DNA of 64,000 nucleotides, taken from positions 2,225,501 through 2,289,500 of the forward strand of contig NZ_JQNB01000001.1 in assembly GCF_000745005.1 (NCBI RefSeq), read 5' to 3'. The position numbers were made by a program, and so were the translations under genes. Of this stretch, positions 9,089 to 17,459 are shown piece after piece. The DNA is from Luteibacter sp. 9135 (lineage in GTDB: Bacteria > Pseudomonadota > Gammaproteobacteria > Xanthomonadales > Rhodanobacteraceae). The notes below the pieces were generated by a model. It searched no databases. It worked only from the letters and a program-made list of their open reading frames with translations, and had not been told where the DNA came from. Positions within the stretch are counted from its first letter, which is position 1. Each line of letters opens with the position of its first letter.

Positions 9089-11049
9089 GATCCAGATGCT
9101 ACGTGATGGGAAAGCTTCGCGCGAAGGTTGTTTAATTCATTTGTCCAGAACCCTTGCCTATCATCGAGCCGGTTGCGGAGCCACGACATTCCTGCGCCGA
9201 TAGAGGGGGGCGGTGGCTTTGGCAATGTGTCGAAGTATTCCAGATGTTGGAGTCCGAGCGAAGGCTCGCCAGCATCGCCCAATAGTGCAGCTTCATTCAG
9301 GGCTACTTCTGGTTTTGGATCTTCCAGCAGCGCTTTCCTGAAGTAGCTTGCTGCTCGTGTCGGAGCATTGGCCGCAAGCTCCACCACGCCAGATAGATGG
9401 GCGATGTCCTGCCTGCGGCCGGGCAAGATGTTGATTCGCGGATTGGCACTCGCCATGCTGATCCAGAGGCGTACAAGGTCGGGGTCAACGCCGGTGCATG
9501 AGCGCGCTTTCGCCCTGTCTATGGCGTGGGCCATCCACTGACTGAGTAGCGCTCCGGGATCGCGTTGCGTATGTTCCAGTGCTCTACCGACAACGCTGGC
9601 GTCGCCGGGTTGTAAGCTGCCCTCGGTACAATGTATATCGACAAGCGCAAAGGCGACTTGCGGCTCGTCGGGGAAAAGACGCGCGGCGGCTTCAATGCGT
9701 AATCTCGCAGCTTCGGGATGGCCGCTGACAGCTTCGATCTGGGCAGCATAAGCCTGGGCACGAGGTGACTCGGGCTGTGTCGAGGCCCAATACACCGCCT
9801 GCTTCGCCGGGTCGGCCCAGAGCAGGACATTTTGGTAAGTGAGGGTAGCTGCGGCGGCTAAGACAACAAGCGCGATCGCTCGGCGTGCCATATAGCTGTG
9901 GGTCGACGAAATAGCCAGCCCCAAGGGCCAGAACAGAAGCATCGAAGGCAGGTAGTTTCGATGTTCGAAATAAAGCTCGAGCGGGATGGCAGTGGATTCC
10001 ATGGCGTGGCCGACAAAGAAAAACAATACTGCCAGCGCTGCAGCTGGAGCCCGACGTCGACACATCCACGCGCCAGCTACCAGAGCTATGTAGGCAAGGA
10101 TGGCTGGCAACGTGAACCAAGGGTCGAGCAGGTTTCTGGCTGCCTGGTACTGGTCATGGAAGACACTGGCGGGTGACGGAACGACAAGGGCCAGTTGTCC
10201 GATGTACTCCATCAGGATGGATGGCTCCGTTATCAAACGCTGCGCAGCGGACCAGCCACGTACTGGGTTTACGCCCCGCAGCAACTCGTGCGTGCTTAGC
10301 GCAAGCAGGCCGACTGTGACCACGACAGTGCCAGGAATCGCTACGACCCATGTCCAGCGCTTGGCTCGCTGTGCGTTACGGTTGCTGGCCTTGAATAGTG
10401 CGGCTTCAGATATAAGGACCAAGGCGGGACAAAGCAGCCCGTTCGGCTTGCTTAATGCGGCCGCCGCGAAAAAGCACCAGATACCGAGTATGTGAGTCAG
10501 GCCTGCATTGCCTCCCCGTTCGATACGGGCACGCGCTCGGAGCCAGGTGAGCATAGCCAGAAGGCAGAACGTCGCCGGAAGCATGGCCTCGCGCTGCACG
10601 ACGTACAGCACGGTGGAGACGAGAAGTGGATGAAGCATCCAGGCGCCGGCGCCAAACAAGGCGGCGATCGTCGAGCGGCCTGCTTCGATGTTGATAGCCC
10701 TCCCCAAGTCACGCAGTAACAAGGCGAGGAGGCACCCGTTAAGCAGATGCAGTATCAGGTTGTCGCGTTTGAATGGATAGGATGGTGCCGGCCAGTCGCG
10801 CGCATCCACAAGGAATGACGCCACGGACATGGGGCGGCCCGTGGGGTCCGCGTTCCCGGAGACGAGATAACGTACAAGGGCTTGGCCGTTGTCGATAGGC
10901 CCCTGAGCACCCAGCGACGGCAGGTTCGCGAAGTCGTCGAACATAAAGGGCCCATGCAGGCCCGGCGCGTATATCAGCGCCGTTACGGCGAGCAAGAAGG
11001 CAAGGCCGGTGGCAAACCAGGCGATGGGATTCCGCGAAAGGTTGCGCAT
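9085..11049 (-). CDS. TMTC-like multi-spanning membrane protein with TPR-like C-terminal domain
   Basis: Paralogue of the next gene (654 residues). The N-terminal helix WFATGLAFLLAVTALIYA is followed by a loop with FMFDDFANLPSL, then RPMSVASF, HLLNG, LYVVQREAM and ELYFEHRNYLPSM; from about residue 430 a soluble helical domain begins. The reading frame is open upstream as far as 11292, but that part lies over a terminator and the end of the pilin gene. The ATG at 11049, just after the terminator, is therefore the start. Its position right behind pilA resembles that of pilO/tfpO pilin glycosyltransferase genes in Pseudomonas and Acinetobacter, though the sequence family is different. Confidence 0.72.
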   Translation of the reverse strand: MRNLSRNPIAWFATGLAFLLAVTALIYAPGLHGPFMFDDFANLPSLGAQGPIDNGQALVRYLVSGNADPTGRPMSVASFLVDARDWPAPSYPFKRDNLILHLLNGCLLALLLRDLGRAINIEAGRSTIAALFGAGAWMLHPLLVSTVLYVVQREAMLPATFCLLAMLTWLRARARIERGGNAGLTHILGIWCFFAAAALSKPNGLLCPALVLISEAALFKASNRNAQRAKRWTWVVAIPGTVVVTVGLLALSTHELLRGVNPVRGWSAAQRLITEPSILMEYIGQLALVVPSPASVFHDQYQAARNLLDPWFTLPAILAYIALVAGAWMCRRRAPAAALAVLFFFVGHAMESTAIPLELYFEHRNYLPSMLLFWPLGLAISSTHSYMARRAIALVVLAAAATLTYQNVLLWADPAKQAVYWASTQPESPRAQAYAAQIEAVSGHPEAARLRIEAAARLFPDEPQVAFALVDIHCTEGSLQPGDASVVGRALEHTQRDPGALLSQWMAHAIDRAKARSCTGVDPDLVRLWISMASANPRINILPGRRQDIAHLSGVVELAANAPTRAASYFRKALLEDPKPEVALNEAALLGDAGEPSLGLQHLEYFDTLPKPPPPSIGAGMSWLRNRLDDRQGFWTNELNNLRAKLSHHVASGS

Positions 11050-11060
11050 GCGGATACCGC

Positions 11061-11093
11061 AAAAAAAGAAGGAGCCGATTATCGGCTCCTTCT
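11061..11093 (-). terminator. Rho-independent terminator behind pilin 1
   Basis: Read leftwards, GAAGGAGCCGAT pairs with ATCGGCTCCTTC and is followed by seven T. It starts about 20 bases after the pilin stop and ends 12 bases before the ATG of the TMTC-like gene, so it should limit read-through from the strong pilin transcript into the membrane-protein genes. Confidence 0.9.
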
Positions 11094-11113
11094 CGTTGAT
11101 CGGTAAAGCGATA

Positions 11114-11557
11114 TTAGGAGCGGCAAGCTGTCGGCAGGTAAGCATCCGGCACATTGGTACCAGCGACCGACTTGCAGTTCCAGCTAATCGAGCCGCCCTG
11201 ATCATAAGCCGAAAGAACGACGACCGATGAAAGGATCTTGGAGTTGGCTTCCTTGCCGAACGTGGCAATGATCTTGCCCGCGGTGGTGCCAACGTTGACC
11301 TTCGTCACGTACTTGCCGTTGATCGAATCAGCAGGAGCGAGACCAGCCGACTTGTTTGCCGGCGGAAAACGTCCGGTATTGTTATAGAACTCGGAGACGG
11401 CCGTCTTTGCGCCATCAGCCAGGTTCATCCCTTCCGACACTTGGCTGCGAATGATGTAGTTCTGGTACTGCGGGATGGCGATGGCAGCCAGAATCGCGAT
11501 GATGGCGACCACGATCATCAGTTCGATGAGCGTGAAGCCCTTCTGGACGTTCTTCAT
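11114..11557 (-). CDS. pilA: Type IV pilin, major-pilin type
   Basis: Type IVa prepilin of 147 residues. A seven-residue leader MKNVQKG is cut before Phe8, giving mature [20 protein letters not shown] with the conserved Glu at +5 and a hydrophobic N-terminal helix that packs into the fibre core. The C-terminal disulfide loop is probably Cys128-Cys145. The last residue is a serine two positions after the second cysteine. GAGGA sits seven bases before the ATG. A sigma-54 promoter lies upstream at 11694-11709 and a terminator downstream. No pilB, pilC or pilD is nearby. The adjacent second pilin shares the N terminus and the spacing of the cysteines. Confidence 0.93.
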   Translation of the reverse strand: MKNVQKGFTLIELMIVVAIIAILAAIAIPQYQNYIIRSQVSEGMNLADGAKTAVSEFYNNTGRFPPANKSAGLAPADSINGKYVTKVNVGTTAGKIIATFGKEANSKILSSVVVLSAYDQGGSISWNCKSVAGTNVPDAYLPTACRS

Positions 11558-11693
11558 GGAAATTCCTCGTTACTGTTGACTAACCGAAAAAAGTGATGCC
11601 CCCTGAGCCCTAGCACCTTGCCCAGTCCCCCGGGTTCGGACGCCCCCTCACTTGCTTTTGGTCAGGAACGACCAGGAAGCTCGCCGCAAAGCC

Positions 11694-11709
11694 TGCATTG
11701 TCCATGCCA
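11694..11709 (-). promoter_or_regulatory. Sigma-54 (RpoN) promoter of pilin 1
   Basis: On the minus strand TGGCATGGACAATGCA keeps the invariant GG and GC ten bases apart and matches most of the -24/-12 consensus TGGCACG-N4-TTGCA. Transcription would start near 11683, giving a leader of roughly 125 bases before the ATG at 11557. RpoN control of pilA is established in Pseudomonas; here it is a sequence-based prediction. Confidence 0.72.
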
Positions 11710-11763
11710 TGGCCCCCGCGACCGGCGTATTTCCGCATAGACGCCGGTGCGACGATTGTGCCT

Positions 11764-11852
11764 CTTGTCACACTTATGGAGCAACTGGAAAATTTCGCGA
11801 ATTCAGTGAATTGGGATGGGTTGGAGGTGACGACTTTTGTCACAAGGTGACA
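11764..11852 (-). promoter_or_regulatory. TGTCAC boxes, possible PilR-type activator sites
   Basis: Upstream of the -24 element are a perfect palindrome TGTCAC-AAG-GTGACA at 11838-11852 and a further TTGTCACAC at 11765-11773. P. aeruginosa PilR binds repeats containing C/G-TGTC at a similar distance from the pilA promoter. Binding here is inferred. Confidence 0.4.
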
Positions 11853-11859
11853 CTTTGCG

Positions 11860-12300
11860 TCAATTTGCTCTGCAGGAAGTGGGCAAGTATCGGTCCGACA
11901 AGGTAGAACTGCATTTCCAGCCAATACTCCCAAAGTTGTCGATGGGAGAAAGGGTCAACGTTTGTCCCTGTAGATTCTTGTTACTTTCAGCACGGGCATA
12001 AGCAACCAGGATCTTGCCGGAGGTCAGCTTGACCGACGAAACATATTTGCCGCTTATTGAATCGGCCGCAGCGAGTCCGGCGGATTGATTCGAGGCGGGA
12101 AAACGGCCGGTATTATTTCGGAACTCCCATACGGCGGTCTTGCTGCCCGCAGCGGTCTCGAGACCTTCTGCAACTTGGCTGCGGATAAGATAATCCTGAT
12201 ACTGCGGTATCGCGATAGCGGCGAGAATCGCGATAATCGCGACGACAATCATTAATTCAATGAGCGTGAAGCCTGACGTGCGACGTTCGAAGTTGCTCAT
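11860..12300 (-). CDS. Type IV pilin, second copy
   Basis: Type IVa prepilin of 146 residues. The ten-residue leader [10 protein letters not shown] is cleaved before Phe11, followed by [20 protein letters not shown], identical over this helix to pilin 1. Cysteines at about 130 and 143 form the C-terminal loop; the chain ends CRAN, so it lacks the terminal serine of pilin 1. The frame remains open to a GTG at 12360 that has a fair Shine-Dalgarno, but the sigma-54 promoter at 12334-12350 lies between the two, so ATG 12300 is chosen. That leader is short and without a clear ribosome site. It may be a co-pilin or an alternative major pilin. Confidence 0.9.
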   Translation of the reverse strand: MSNFERRTSGFTLIELMIVVAIIAILAAIAIPQYQDYLIRSQVAEGLETAAGSKTAVWEFRNNTGRFPASNQSAGLAAADSISGKYVSSVKLTSGKILVAYARAESNKNLQGQTLTLSPIDNFGSIGWKCSSTLSDRYLPTSCRAN

Positions 12301-12333
12301 GGTAAGTGGCCATAGTGGGACAAGCCAACCAAA

Positions 12334-12350
12334 AGCACGCTTCGTACCAA
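12334..12350 (-). promoter_or_regulatory. Sigma-54 (RpoN) promoter of pilin 2
   Basis: On the minus strand TTGGTACGAAGCGTGCT has GG and GC separated by ten bases and matches TTGGCACG-N4-TTGCT at all but three positions. The predicted start is near 12323, giving a leader of about 23 bases before ATG 12300. It rules out the longer GTG start for this pilin. Confidence 0.72.
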
Positions 12351-12388
12351 TAAGGCTCACTGCATCTCCATTGCCGAATTGGTGCGGC

Positions 12389-13720
12389 CTACGTTTTGTC
12401 TATGGAGCGTTTATGCAGTTTCCGGCGCTGCAAGGTACGGCCGATGGCGTGCACCGCCACCGCGGCAAGTAGCCATTCGATGCCGCGATAGGGGGTTGAG
12501 TAGCGGGCATCGCATTGCAACGTTGTGAATGTCAAGGTGATGACTGTCGCTGTAACTGCAGCCAGCCCGAGCGCTGCCGGCATGTGTTTGCGGTCTACCG
12601 CTAAAACGACGACGCCGGCAGCGGCAAGCATGAGGATGATCGGTGATACGAAGAACAATGCGTCCGTGGTTATACGAAGCGCTCCAGTGCTCGATAGGGG
12701 CGAATAGTAAGTTGGAAAAACATATATATCTCCCATACCTATGCCGATCTGCCACCCCCATAGCTCGGCGGGTTTACGTAGGTACCACGTGGTGTACCTC
12801 AGGGGCTGAGACATCAGCCTTGCCGCCAGGACCGACAGCCCCTCAAGGCGGCCGCGATGGAAGGCTGCATATTCAGCATCCATTTTTTCCATCACGGCTT
12901 TGCTCGACGGGTCTCCCAGGAGAGCATCTCGCCACGCGTCGTGATACTCGGGCCACGACCCTTGTACGAGGTTCATCACGACTCTGTCGCCCGCTGATTG
13001 CCCGGCAGGCAGAGTCATGGCTCGGTACGTCCAAGCGGCCATGGGGAGTAGTGATGCCATCAGGAAAACGACCCACAATCTACGCGCGGGCGCGTTCTTC
13101 CAGAAAGCGATCACCCCAAAAATGAATGGAATAGGTGCGAATGTCGCATTGGTTAGCGCAGCCATGCCAAGGCATGCTCCTGCCGCAGCGAAGAGAGTCC
13201 AGTGGTTGCGTTGAGCAGCAAAATTCGTCAGCCACAGGCCTGTAGCAAAAAGGAAGCCCATAAGCGTTTCGCTTAGGAGGTAACCGGCTAGCGTTATCGT
13301 GTGCGGCCAGAATACGAGCCCAATGCCAACAGCGATCGCCGTGCGCGGCCCAAGCCACTGGCGTGCAAGCAATGCGTAAATGGCCACGGTAAGCCCTGAC
13401 AGCACGGCCTGGACCTCAAGGGTAGCGATATAAAAAACTTGTCCACGACCGAACATCGCGACAAGCAAGGCCAGAAACGCAGGGTAGCCCGGGTCGCGGA
13501 ACCCATCAGGAAGCGGCGATCCTCCCGGTGGCGCAAGCGAGAAAACATGGTGATCGACAAGGTTTAGTGCGTATGCGAAATACTGGATCGTGTCCCCGCG
13601 GAGCGGATGGTCGACGACCGCCGTGTGTACGTAATAAAGGCGTACCGCGATGGCCGCCGCTGCAACCAGAACAAACATGGCGAACTGAAAGCGTGTCCAT
13701 CGCGCCGTGTCACTTTTCAT
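12389..13720 (-). CDS. GT39-like (ArnT/PMT-type) membrane glycosyltransferase
   Basis: Polytopic protein of 443 residues resembling dolichyl/undecaprenyl-phosphate-sugar transferases of the GT-C superfamily. The first periplasmic loop has [14 protein letters not shown] with the acidic residue expected to act in catalysis, then [13 protein letters not shown], as in ArnT and PMT proteins. About eleven hydrophobic helices follow, with a short charged C-terminal tail. The frame is open further upstream, but ATG 13720 overlaps the preceding stop as ATGA and is the natural start. Together with the upstream paralogue it could add sugars from polyprenyl-phosphate donors to a glycan or directly to pilin. 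It ends 89 bases before the second pilin. Confidence 0.75.
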   Translation of the reverse strand: MKSDTARWTRFQFAMFVLVAAAAIAVRLYYVHTAVVDHPLRGDTIQYFAYALNLVDHHVFSLAPPGGSPLPDGFRDPGYPAFLALLVAMFGRGQVFYIATLEVQAVLSGLTVAIYALLARQWLGPRTAIAVGIGLVFWPHTITLAGYLLSETLMGFLFATGLWLTNFAAQRNHWTLFAAAGACLGMAALTNATFAPIPFIFGVIAFWKNAPARRLWVVFLMASLLPMAAWTYRAMTLPAGQSAGDRVVMNLVQGSWPEYHDAWRDALLGDPSSKAVMEKMDAEYAAFHRGRLEGLSVLAARLMSQPLRYTTWYLRKPAELWGWQIGIGMGDIYVFPTYYSPLSSTGALRITTDALFFVSPIILMLAAAGVVVLAVDRKHMPAALGLAAVTATVITLTFTTLQCDARYSTPYRGIEWLLAAVAVHAIGRTLQRRKLHKRSIDKT

Positions 13721-15078
13721 CGATTCAATACCGGTAGTCGAGGGTTGCGCTTTCTTGCGTACTGGACGGCCGCCCACACGGTGACGCATGCGAGAGAGAT
13801 TTCCGCCGTGCGGTAAGGGATCGAGTAGCGAGAGTCGGACTGCAATATCCAATAGACCAAGGTGACCCATGCACAACTAACAGCGAGGAACAACAATTCG
13901 GCGGGCGAGCGGCGATTCGACATGACAAGTAACAATCCGGCCAAAGCGGCTATCGCGAGGACTCCGTTTAGCATGTACGCAATTGCCTCAGTTGCTCGCA
14001 TGAACGGGTTTGTGATGTAGGGTGAATGGCGAGTGGGATATGCGTAGATATCACCGGCTCCGAGCCCAATTTCCCATCCCCAAAGAAGAGCGGGCTTTCT
14101 CAGGTACCACATTGCATACGCCCAAGGGGTCCTGCTCATTCTGTCCGCCATAACCCTGAGGCCAAGGACGCGATCAGCGCGCAAGATCGCAATTTCATCG
14201 GAAATAGCATCCATCGTCTGCATGCCTACGGGATCGTGATGCCCCCATAGTTGTGCGGCCGCGTGATACGTAGGCCAAGAACCTTGCACAAGGTTGATGT
14301 CTGCCCGCAGTGATGCGGATGTCGCACCGTGGATCAAACTTCCGCGAATATTCCATGCAAGGAGCGGCATGAGCGTAATGGCGGCTAGCAATAGCAAGTT
14401 GCGCCACGGCATCGACTTCTTCCAGGCAAGGGTAATCACTAGTGGAAAAATGAGAGGTGCGAGCACAGCATTCGTAAGTGCGGCGGCAGCGAGTGAAAGG
14501 CCTGCGACCACCGTCCATGCCTTTGAGACGCGGCGCGACGCTTCTGCGAGAGCGAGTGCTGCAAGTGCGCAGCAAAGTGCTGTGAGGTTTTCGGTCAGCA
14601 CATAGGCCGTTATGCTCACAAGATGAGGCCAAAACGCCATGACAATTGCGGCGAAGGCGAGCAACCATGTGGGAAATGCGTGGCGCATCGCCAGAACTGC
14701 AAATGTGACTGTGGCGCCGCCGAGAAGGGCATGACTCAGTAGCACGAATGCGTACCACTGGTCGTAATTGCTGGTTGCCCACATGAAGAGGGCGAGGTAG
14801 GTAGGATAGGCGGGGTCACGGTAGCTGTCGGACAATGGATGGGCCGTACCCGCGATATCGCCTGAAAAAAGTCCGTGATGAACTAAGTTCCACGCGTAAC
14901 GATAGTACTCTGAGGCGTCGCCCCAACCACCCGCGTCGTATAGGGGGGCCATGACCTGAGCCCTTGTGACGAAGTACCATCGAATGAGCAAAGCCAGCAG
15001 GCCACCGAGCAGGGCGACCCATACCGCGGCCCTGCTCGAAGTGACCTGCGGGGTCGACAACAAGCTTTCCTTGAACAT
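13717..15078 (-). CDS. GT39-like (ArnT/PMT-type) membrane glycosyltransferase
   Basis: Paralogue of the following gene (453 residues). The chain starts MFKESLLSTPQ, has a first helix WVALLGGLLALLIRWYFV, and the loop GGWGDASEYYRYAWNLVHHG with an acidic residue matching that of the paralogue, then SYRDPAYPTYLALF. GGGGG lies four to nine bases before the ATG at 15078; the frame is open further upstream but that part is not conserved in style. It is the promoter-proximal gene of the minus-strand block and is divergent from the S9 peptidase. Substrate not determinable. Confidence 0.75.
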   Translation of the reverse strand: MFKESLLSTPQVTSSRAAVWVALLGGLLALLIRWYFVTRAQVMAPLYDAGGWGDASEYYRYAWNLVHHGLFSGDIAGTAHPLSDSYRDPAYPTYLALFMWATSNYDQWYAFVLLSHALLGGATVTFAVLAMRHAFPTWLLAFAAIVMAFWPHLVSITAYVLTENLTALCCALAALALAEASRRVSKAWTVVAGLSLAAAALTNAVLAPLIFPLVITLAWKKSMPWRNLLLLAAITLMPLLAWNIRGSLIHGATSASLRADINLVQGSWPTYHAAAQLWGHHDPVGMQTMDAISDEIAILRADRVLGLRVMADRMSRTPWAYAMWYLRKPALLWGWEIGLGAGDIYAYPTRHSPYITNPFMRATEAIAYMLNGVLAIAALAGLLLVMSNRRSPAELLFLAVSCAWVTLVYWILQSDSRYSIPYRTAEISLACVTVWAAVQYARKRNPRLPVLNR

Positions 15079-15249
15079 TGAACCCCCATTTATAACGCGC
15101 AGCGGCGCGCTGTATTTCAACCGCCGAGAATACGCGATCCCGCACCGCTGGTGATGCTGTGCGCCGCAACATCCGGTTGGCTGGCGGCTTGCGTAAGGCG
15201 TGTGACCTACGTACCGTCCCTTCCCGAGCACAACCTAAAGGGAATCCCC

Positions 15250-17343
15250 GTGAGACCTCTATTCGCAGCGCTGATCTTGGCACTAGCATCCAGCCCCGCC
15301 CTGTCCGCCGACGCCGACACCGCCGCCCCTCACCCCTTCTCCATCCGCGACCTCGTCATGATGGACCGGGTGTCCGATCCCCAGCTCTCCCCAGACGGCC
15401 GCTACGCACTCTTCACCGTGCGCTCCACCGACTACGCCGCGAACAAGGGAACGACCTCCATCTACATGATGGACCTCAACAAACCGCCCCAGCCGGTCAA
15501 GGTTGTGGACAAGGGCTCTTCCCCGCGTTGGGCCCCCGATGGCCAGTCCATCTACTATTCCGCCCCGAAGGACGGGGTAGCTCAGGTCTGGTATCGCACG
15601 TTCGATGCAGATAATGGCAAGGGCCTGTCCCTGACCGTCCGAGCTGGCGATGCCGTGACCGACGCCCAGCTCGACGTCGGCTCCTTCAAGCTTTCCCCTG
15701 ACGGCTCCAAGCTGCTGCTCAGCTACGAGGTCTTTACCGACTGCCCGGACCTGGCCTGCACCAAGGAGCGCCTCGACGGCCGCGAGAAGGACAAATCCAC
15801 CGGCACCGTCTACGACAAGCTCTTCGTCCGCCACTGGGATACATGGGCCGACGGTCGCCGCAACCAGCTCTACATCGCTGACGCAGCCGGCCCCTCCCAG
15901 CCGCTTCTGCTAAGCCGCGGCATCGACGGCGACGTCCCCAGCAAGCCCTTTGGCGGCGAGGACGAGTTCACTTTCTCCCCGGACGGCAAGACGGTTTATT
16001 TCGACGCGCGCATCGCCGGCACCACTGAGCCTTGGTCCACCAACTTCGACATCTACAGCGTTCCGACCGACGGCTCGGCGGCACCTACCAATCTCACGGC
16101 CGACAATCTGGCCTGGGATGCCAATCCGCTGGTCTCCCCGGATGGCAAGACACTCTTCTATACAGCCATGAAGGAGCCCGGCTCCGAGGCCGACCGCTTC
16201 GGTATCTGGGCCCTGGACCTCGCCTCCGGCCAGAAGCGCGAGGTGGACCCGTCATGGGATCGCTCGGCGGGCGCGCTGCAGGCATCGCCGGACGGCAAGA
16301 CCCTCTACACAACCACCGACGACAATGGCCAGCATCCGCTGTTCGCCATGGACGTGGCGACCGGCAAGGCGACGATGCTGGTCACCGATGGCGCCGTGGG
16401 TGGCTTCGCACTTTCGGCAAAGAAGATCCTGCTGACCCGCGACGACCTCAAGCGACCGGCCGACCTGTACACGGCGGACCTGAGAGGGAAGGGCCTGAAG
16501 CAGGTCTCTCACTTCAACGCCAAGCGCATAAAGGGCGCGCAGACCGGCGACTTCGAGTTCTACACCTTCAAGGGTGCGAACGGCGACACCGTGCAGGGCT
16601 ATGTGGTCAAGCCCGTGGGCTACAAGAAAGGCAAGACCTATCCCGTTGCCTTCATCATCCACGGCGGCCCGCAGGGCGCCATGACCAATAGCTGGAGCTA
16701 TCGCTGGAACGCGCAGACTTATGCGGGCCAGGGCTTCGCCGTGGTCACGGTCAACTTCCACGGTTCTACGGGTTATGGGCAGAAGTTCACAGACGCCATC
16801 TCCGGCGATTGGGGCGGCAAACCGCTGGAAGACCTGAAGCTCGGTTGGAGTGCCGCGCTGTCGAAGTACAACTTCCTGGACGGCGACCGGGCCTGTGCCC
16901 TGGGCGCCAGCTACGGCGGCTACATGGTCTACTGGATCGCCGGTGTCTGGAACCAGCCCTGGAAGTGCCTCGTCGATCACGACGGCGTCTTCGATGCGCG
17001 TGCCATGTATTACGACACCGAGGAGCTATGGTTCGAAGAGAAGGAGAATGGCGGCACGCAGTTCGACCATCCGGAAAACTACGAGCGCTTCAATCCGATC
17101 AACCACGTGAAGGACTGGCGCGTACCGATGTTGGTCATCCACGGCGGCAAGGACTTCCGCATTCCCGAGACACAGGGGATGGGTGCATTTACAGCCCTGC
17201 AGCGTCGCGGTATCCCGAGCAAGCTGCTGCATTTCCCGGACGAAAACCACTGGGTGCTCAAGCCGCAGAACAGTGTGCAGTGGCATGAGACGGTGAATGC
17301 GTGGTTAAAGGAGTGGACGGCTCCTACGGCCGGCGCGAAGTAG
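15250..17343 (+). CDS. Exported prolyl oligopeptidase family (S9) peptidase
   Basis: Secreted serine peptidase (697 residues) of family S9, near dipeptidyl/acylaminoacyl peptidases. The GTG start is preceded by AAAGGGA and gives a clean signal peptide, RPLFAALILALASSPALSA, with cleavage near residue 20. The first two thirds form a WD40-like propeller (repeats of LSPDG and ASPDGKTLY). The C-terminal alpha/beta hydrolase has GASYGGYM with nucleophile Ser554, Asp635 in HGGKDFRIP and His667 in DENHWVL. It likely trims peptides in the periplasm. It stands alone, divergent from the glycosyltransferase genes. Confidence 0.92.
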   Translation: MRPLFAALILALASSPALSADADTAAPHPFSIRDLVMMDRVSDPQLSPDGRYALFTVRSTDYAANKGTTSIYMMDLNKPPQPVKVVDKGSSPRWAPDGQSIYYSAPKDGVAQVWYRTFDADNGKGLSLTVRAGDAVTDAQLDVGSFKLSPDGSKLLLSYEVFTDCPDLACTKERLDGREKDKSTGTVYDKLFVRHWDTWADGRRNQLYIADAAGPSQPLLLSRGIDGDVPSKPFGGEDEFTFSPDGKTVYFDARIAGTTEPWSTNFDIYSVPTDGSAAPTNLTADNLAWDANPLVSPDGKTLFYTAMKEPGSEADRFGIWALDLASGQKREVDPSWDRSAGALQASPDGKTLYTTTDDNGQHPLFAMDVATGKATMLVTDGAVGGFALSAKKILLTRDDLKRPADLYTADLRGKGLKQVSHFNAKRIKGAQTGDFEFYTFKGANGDTVQGYVVKPVGYKKGKTYPVAFIIHGGPQGAMTNSWSYRWNAQTYAGQGFAVVTVNFHGSTGYGQKFTDAISGDWGGKPLEDLKLGWSAALSKYNFLDGDRACALGASYGGYMVYWIAGVWNQPWKCLVDHDGVFDARAMYYDTEELWFEEKENGGTQFDHPENYERFNPINHVKDWRVPMLVIHGGKDFRIPETQGMGAFTALQRRGIPSKLLHFPDENHWVLKPQNSVQWHETVNAWLKEWTAPTAGAK

Positions 17344-17352
17344 CTACCTATG

Positions 17353-17384
17353 GAAGCGGCGGCCGGTTTGCCGGGCGCCGCTTC
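17353..17384. terminator. Hairpin between convergent genes
   Basis: GAAGCGGCG and CGCCGCTTC form a perfect 9-base stem ten bases after the peptidase stop, with an inner GCCGG/CCGG pairing. No T-run follows, so it is a terminator-like or transcript-stabilising hairpin rather than a classical terminator. Confidence 0.45.
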
Positions 17385-17459
17385 TCGGGTTCCGCGGATG
17401 GTTCGATTCAATACAGGTGGATCATCGGGATAATCCGCAATAGCCCCGGTTTAGTTGAA

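Noticed and set aside
11610..11700. Additional pilin or protein in the 300 bases between the two pilins
   Set aside because: No frame has a pilin-type start; the stretch is the promoter and leader of pilin 1.
12301..12360. Longer start for pilin 2 from a GTG at 12360 with a fair ribosome site
   Set aside because: It would give a 30-residue leader and it spans the sigma-54 promoter; the ATG at 12300 gives a normal ten-residue leader.
15076..15120. TATAAA promoter for the GT39-like genes
   Set aside because: It lies only about eight bases before the ribosome site of the ATG at 15078 and no -35 fits a 16-18 base spacer.
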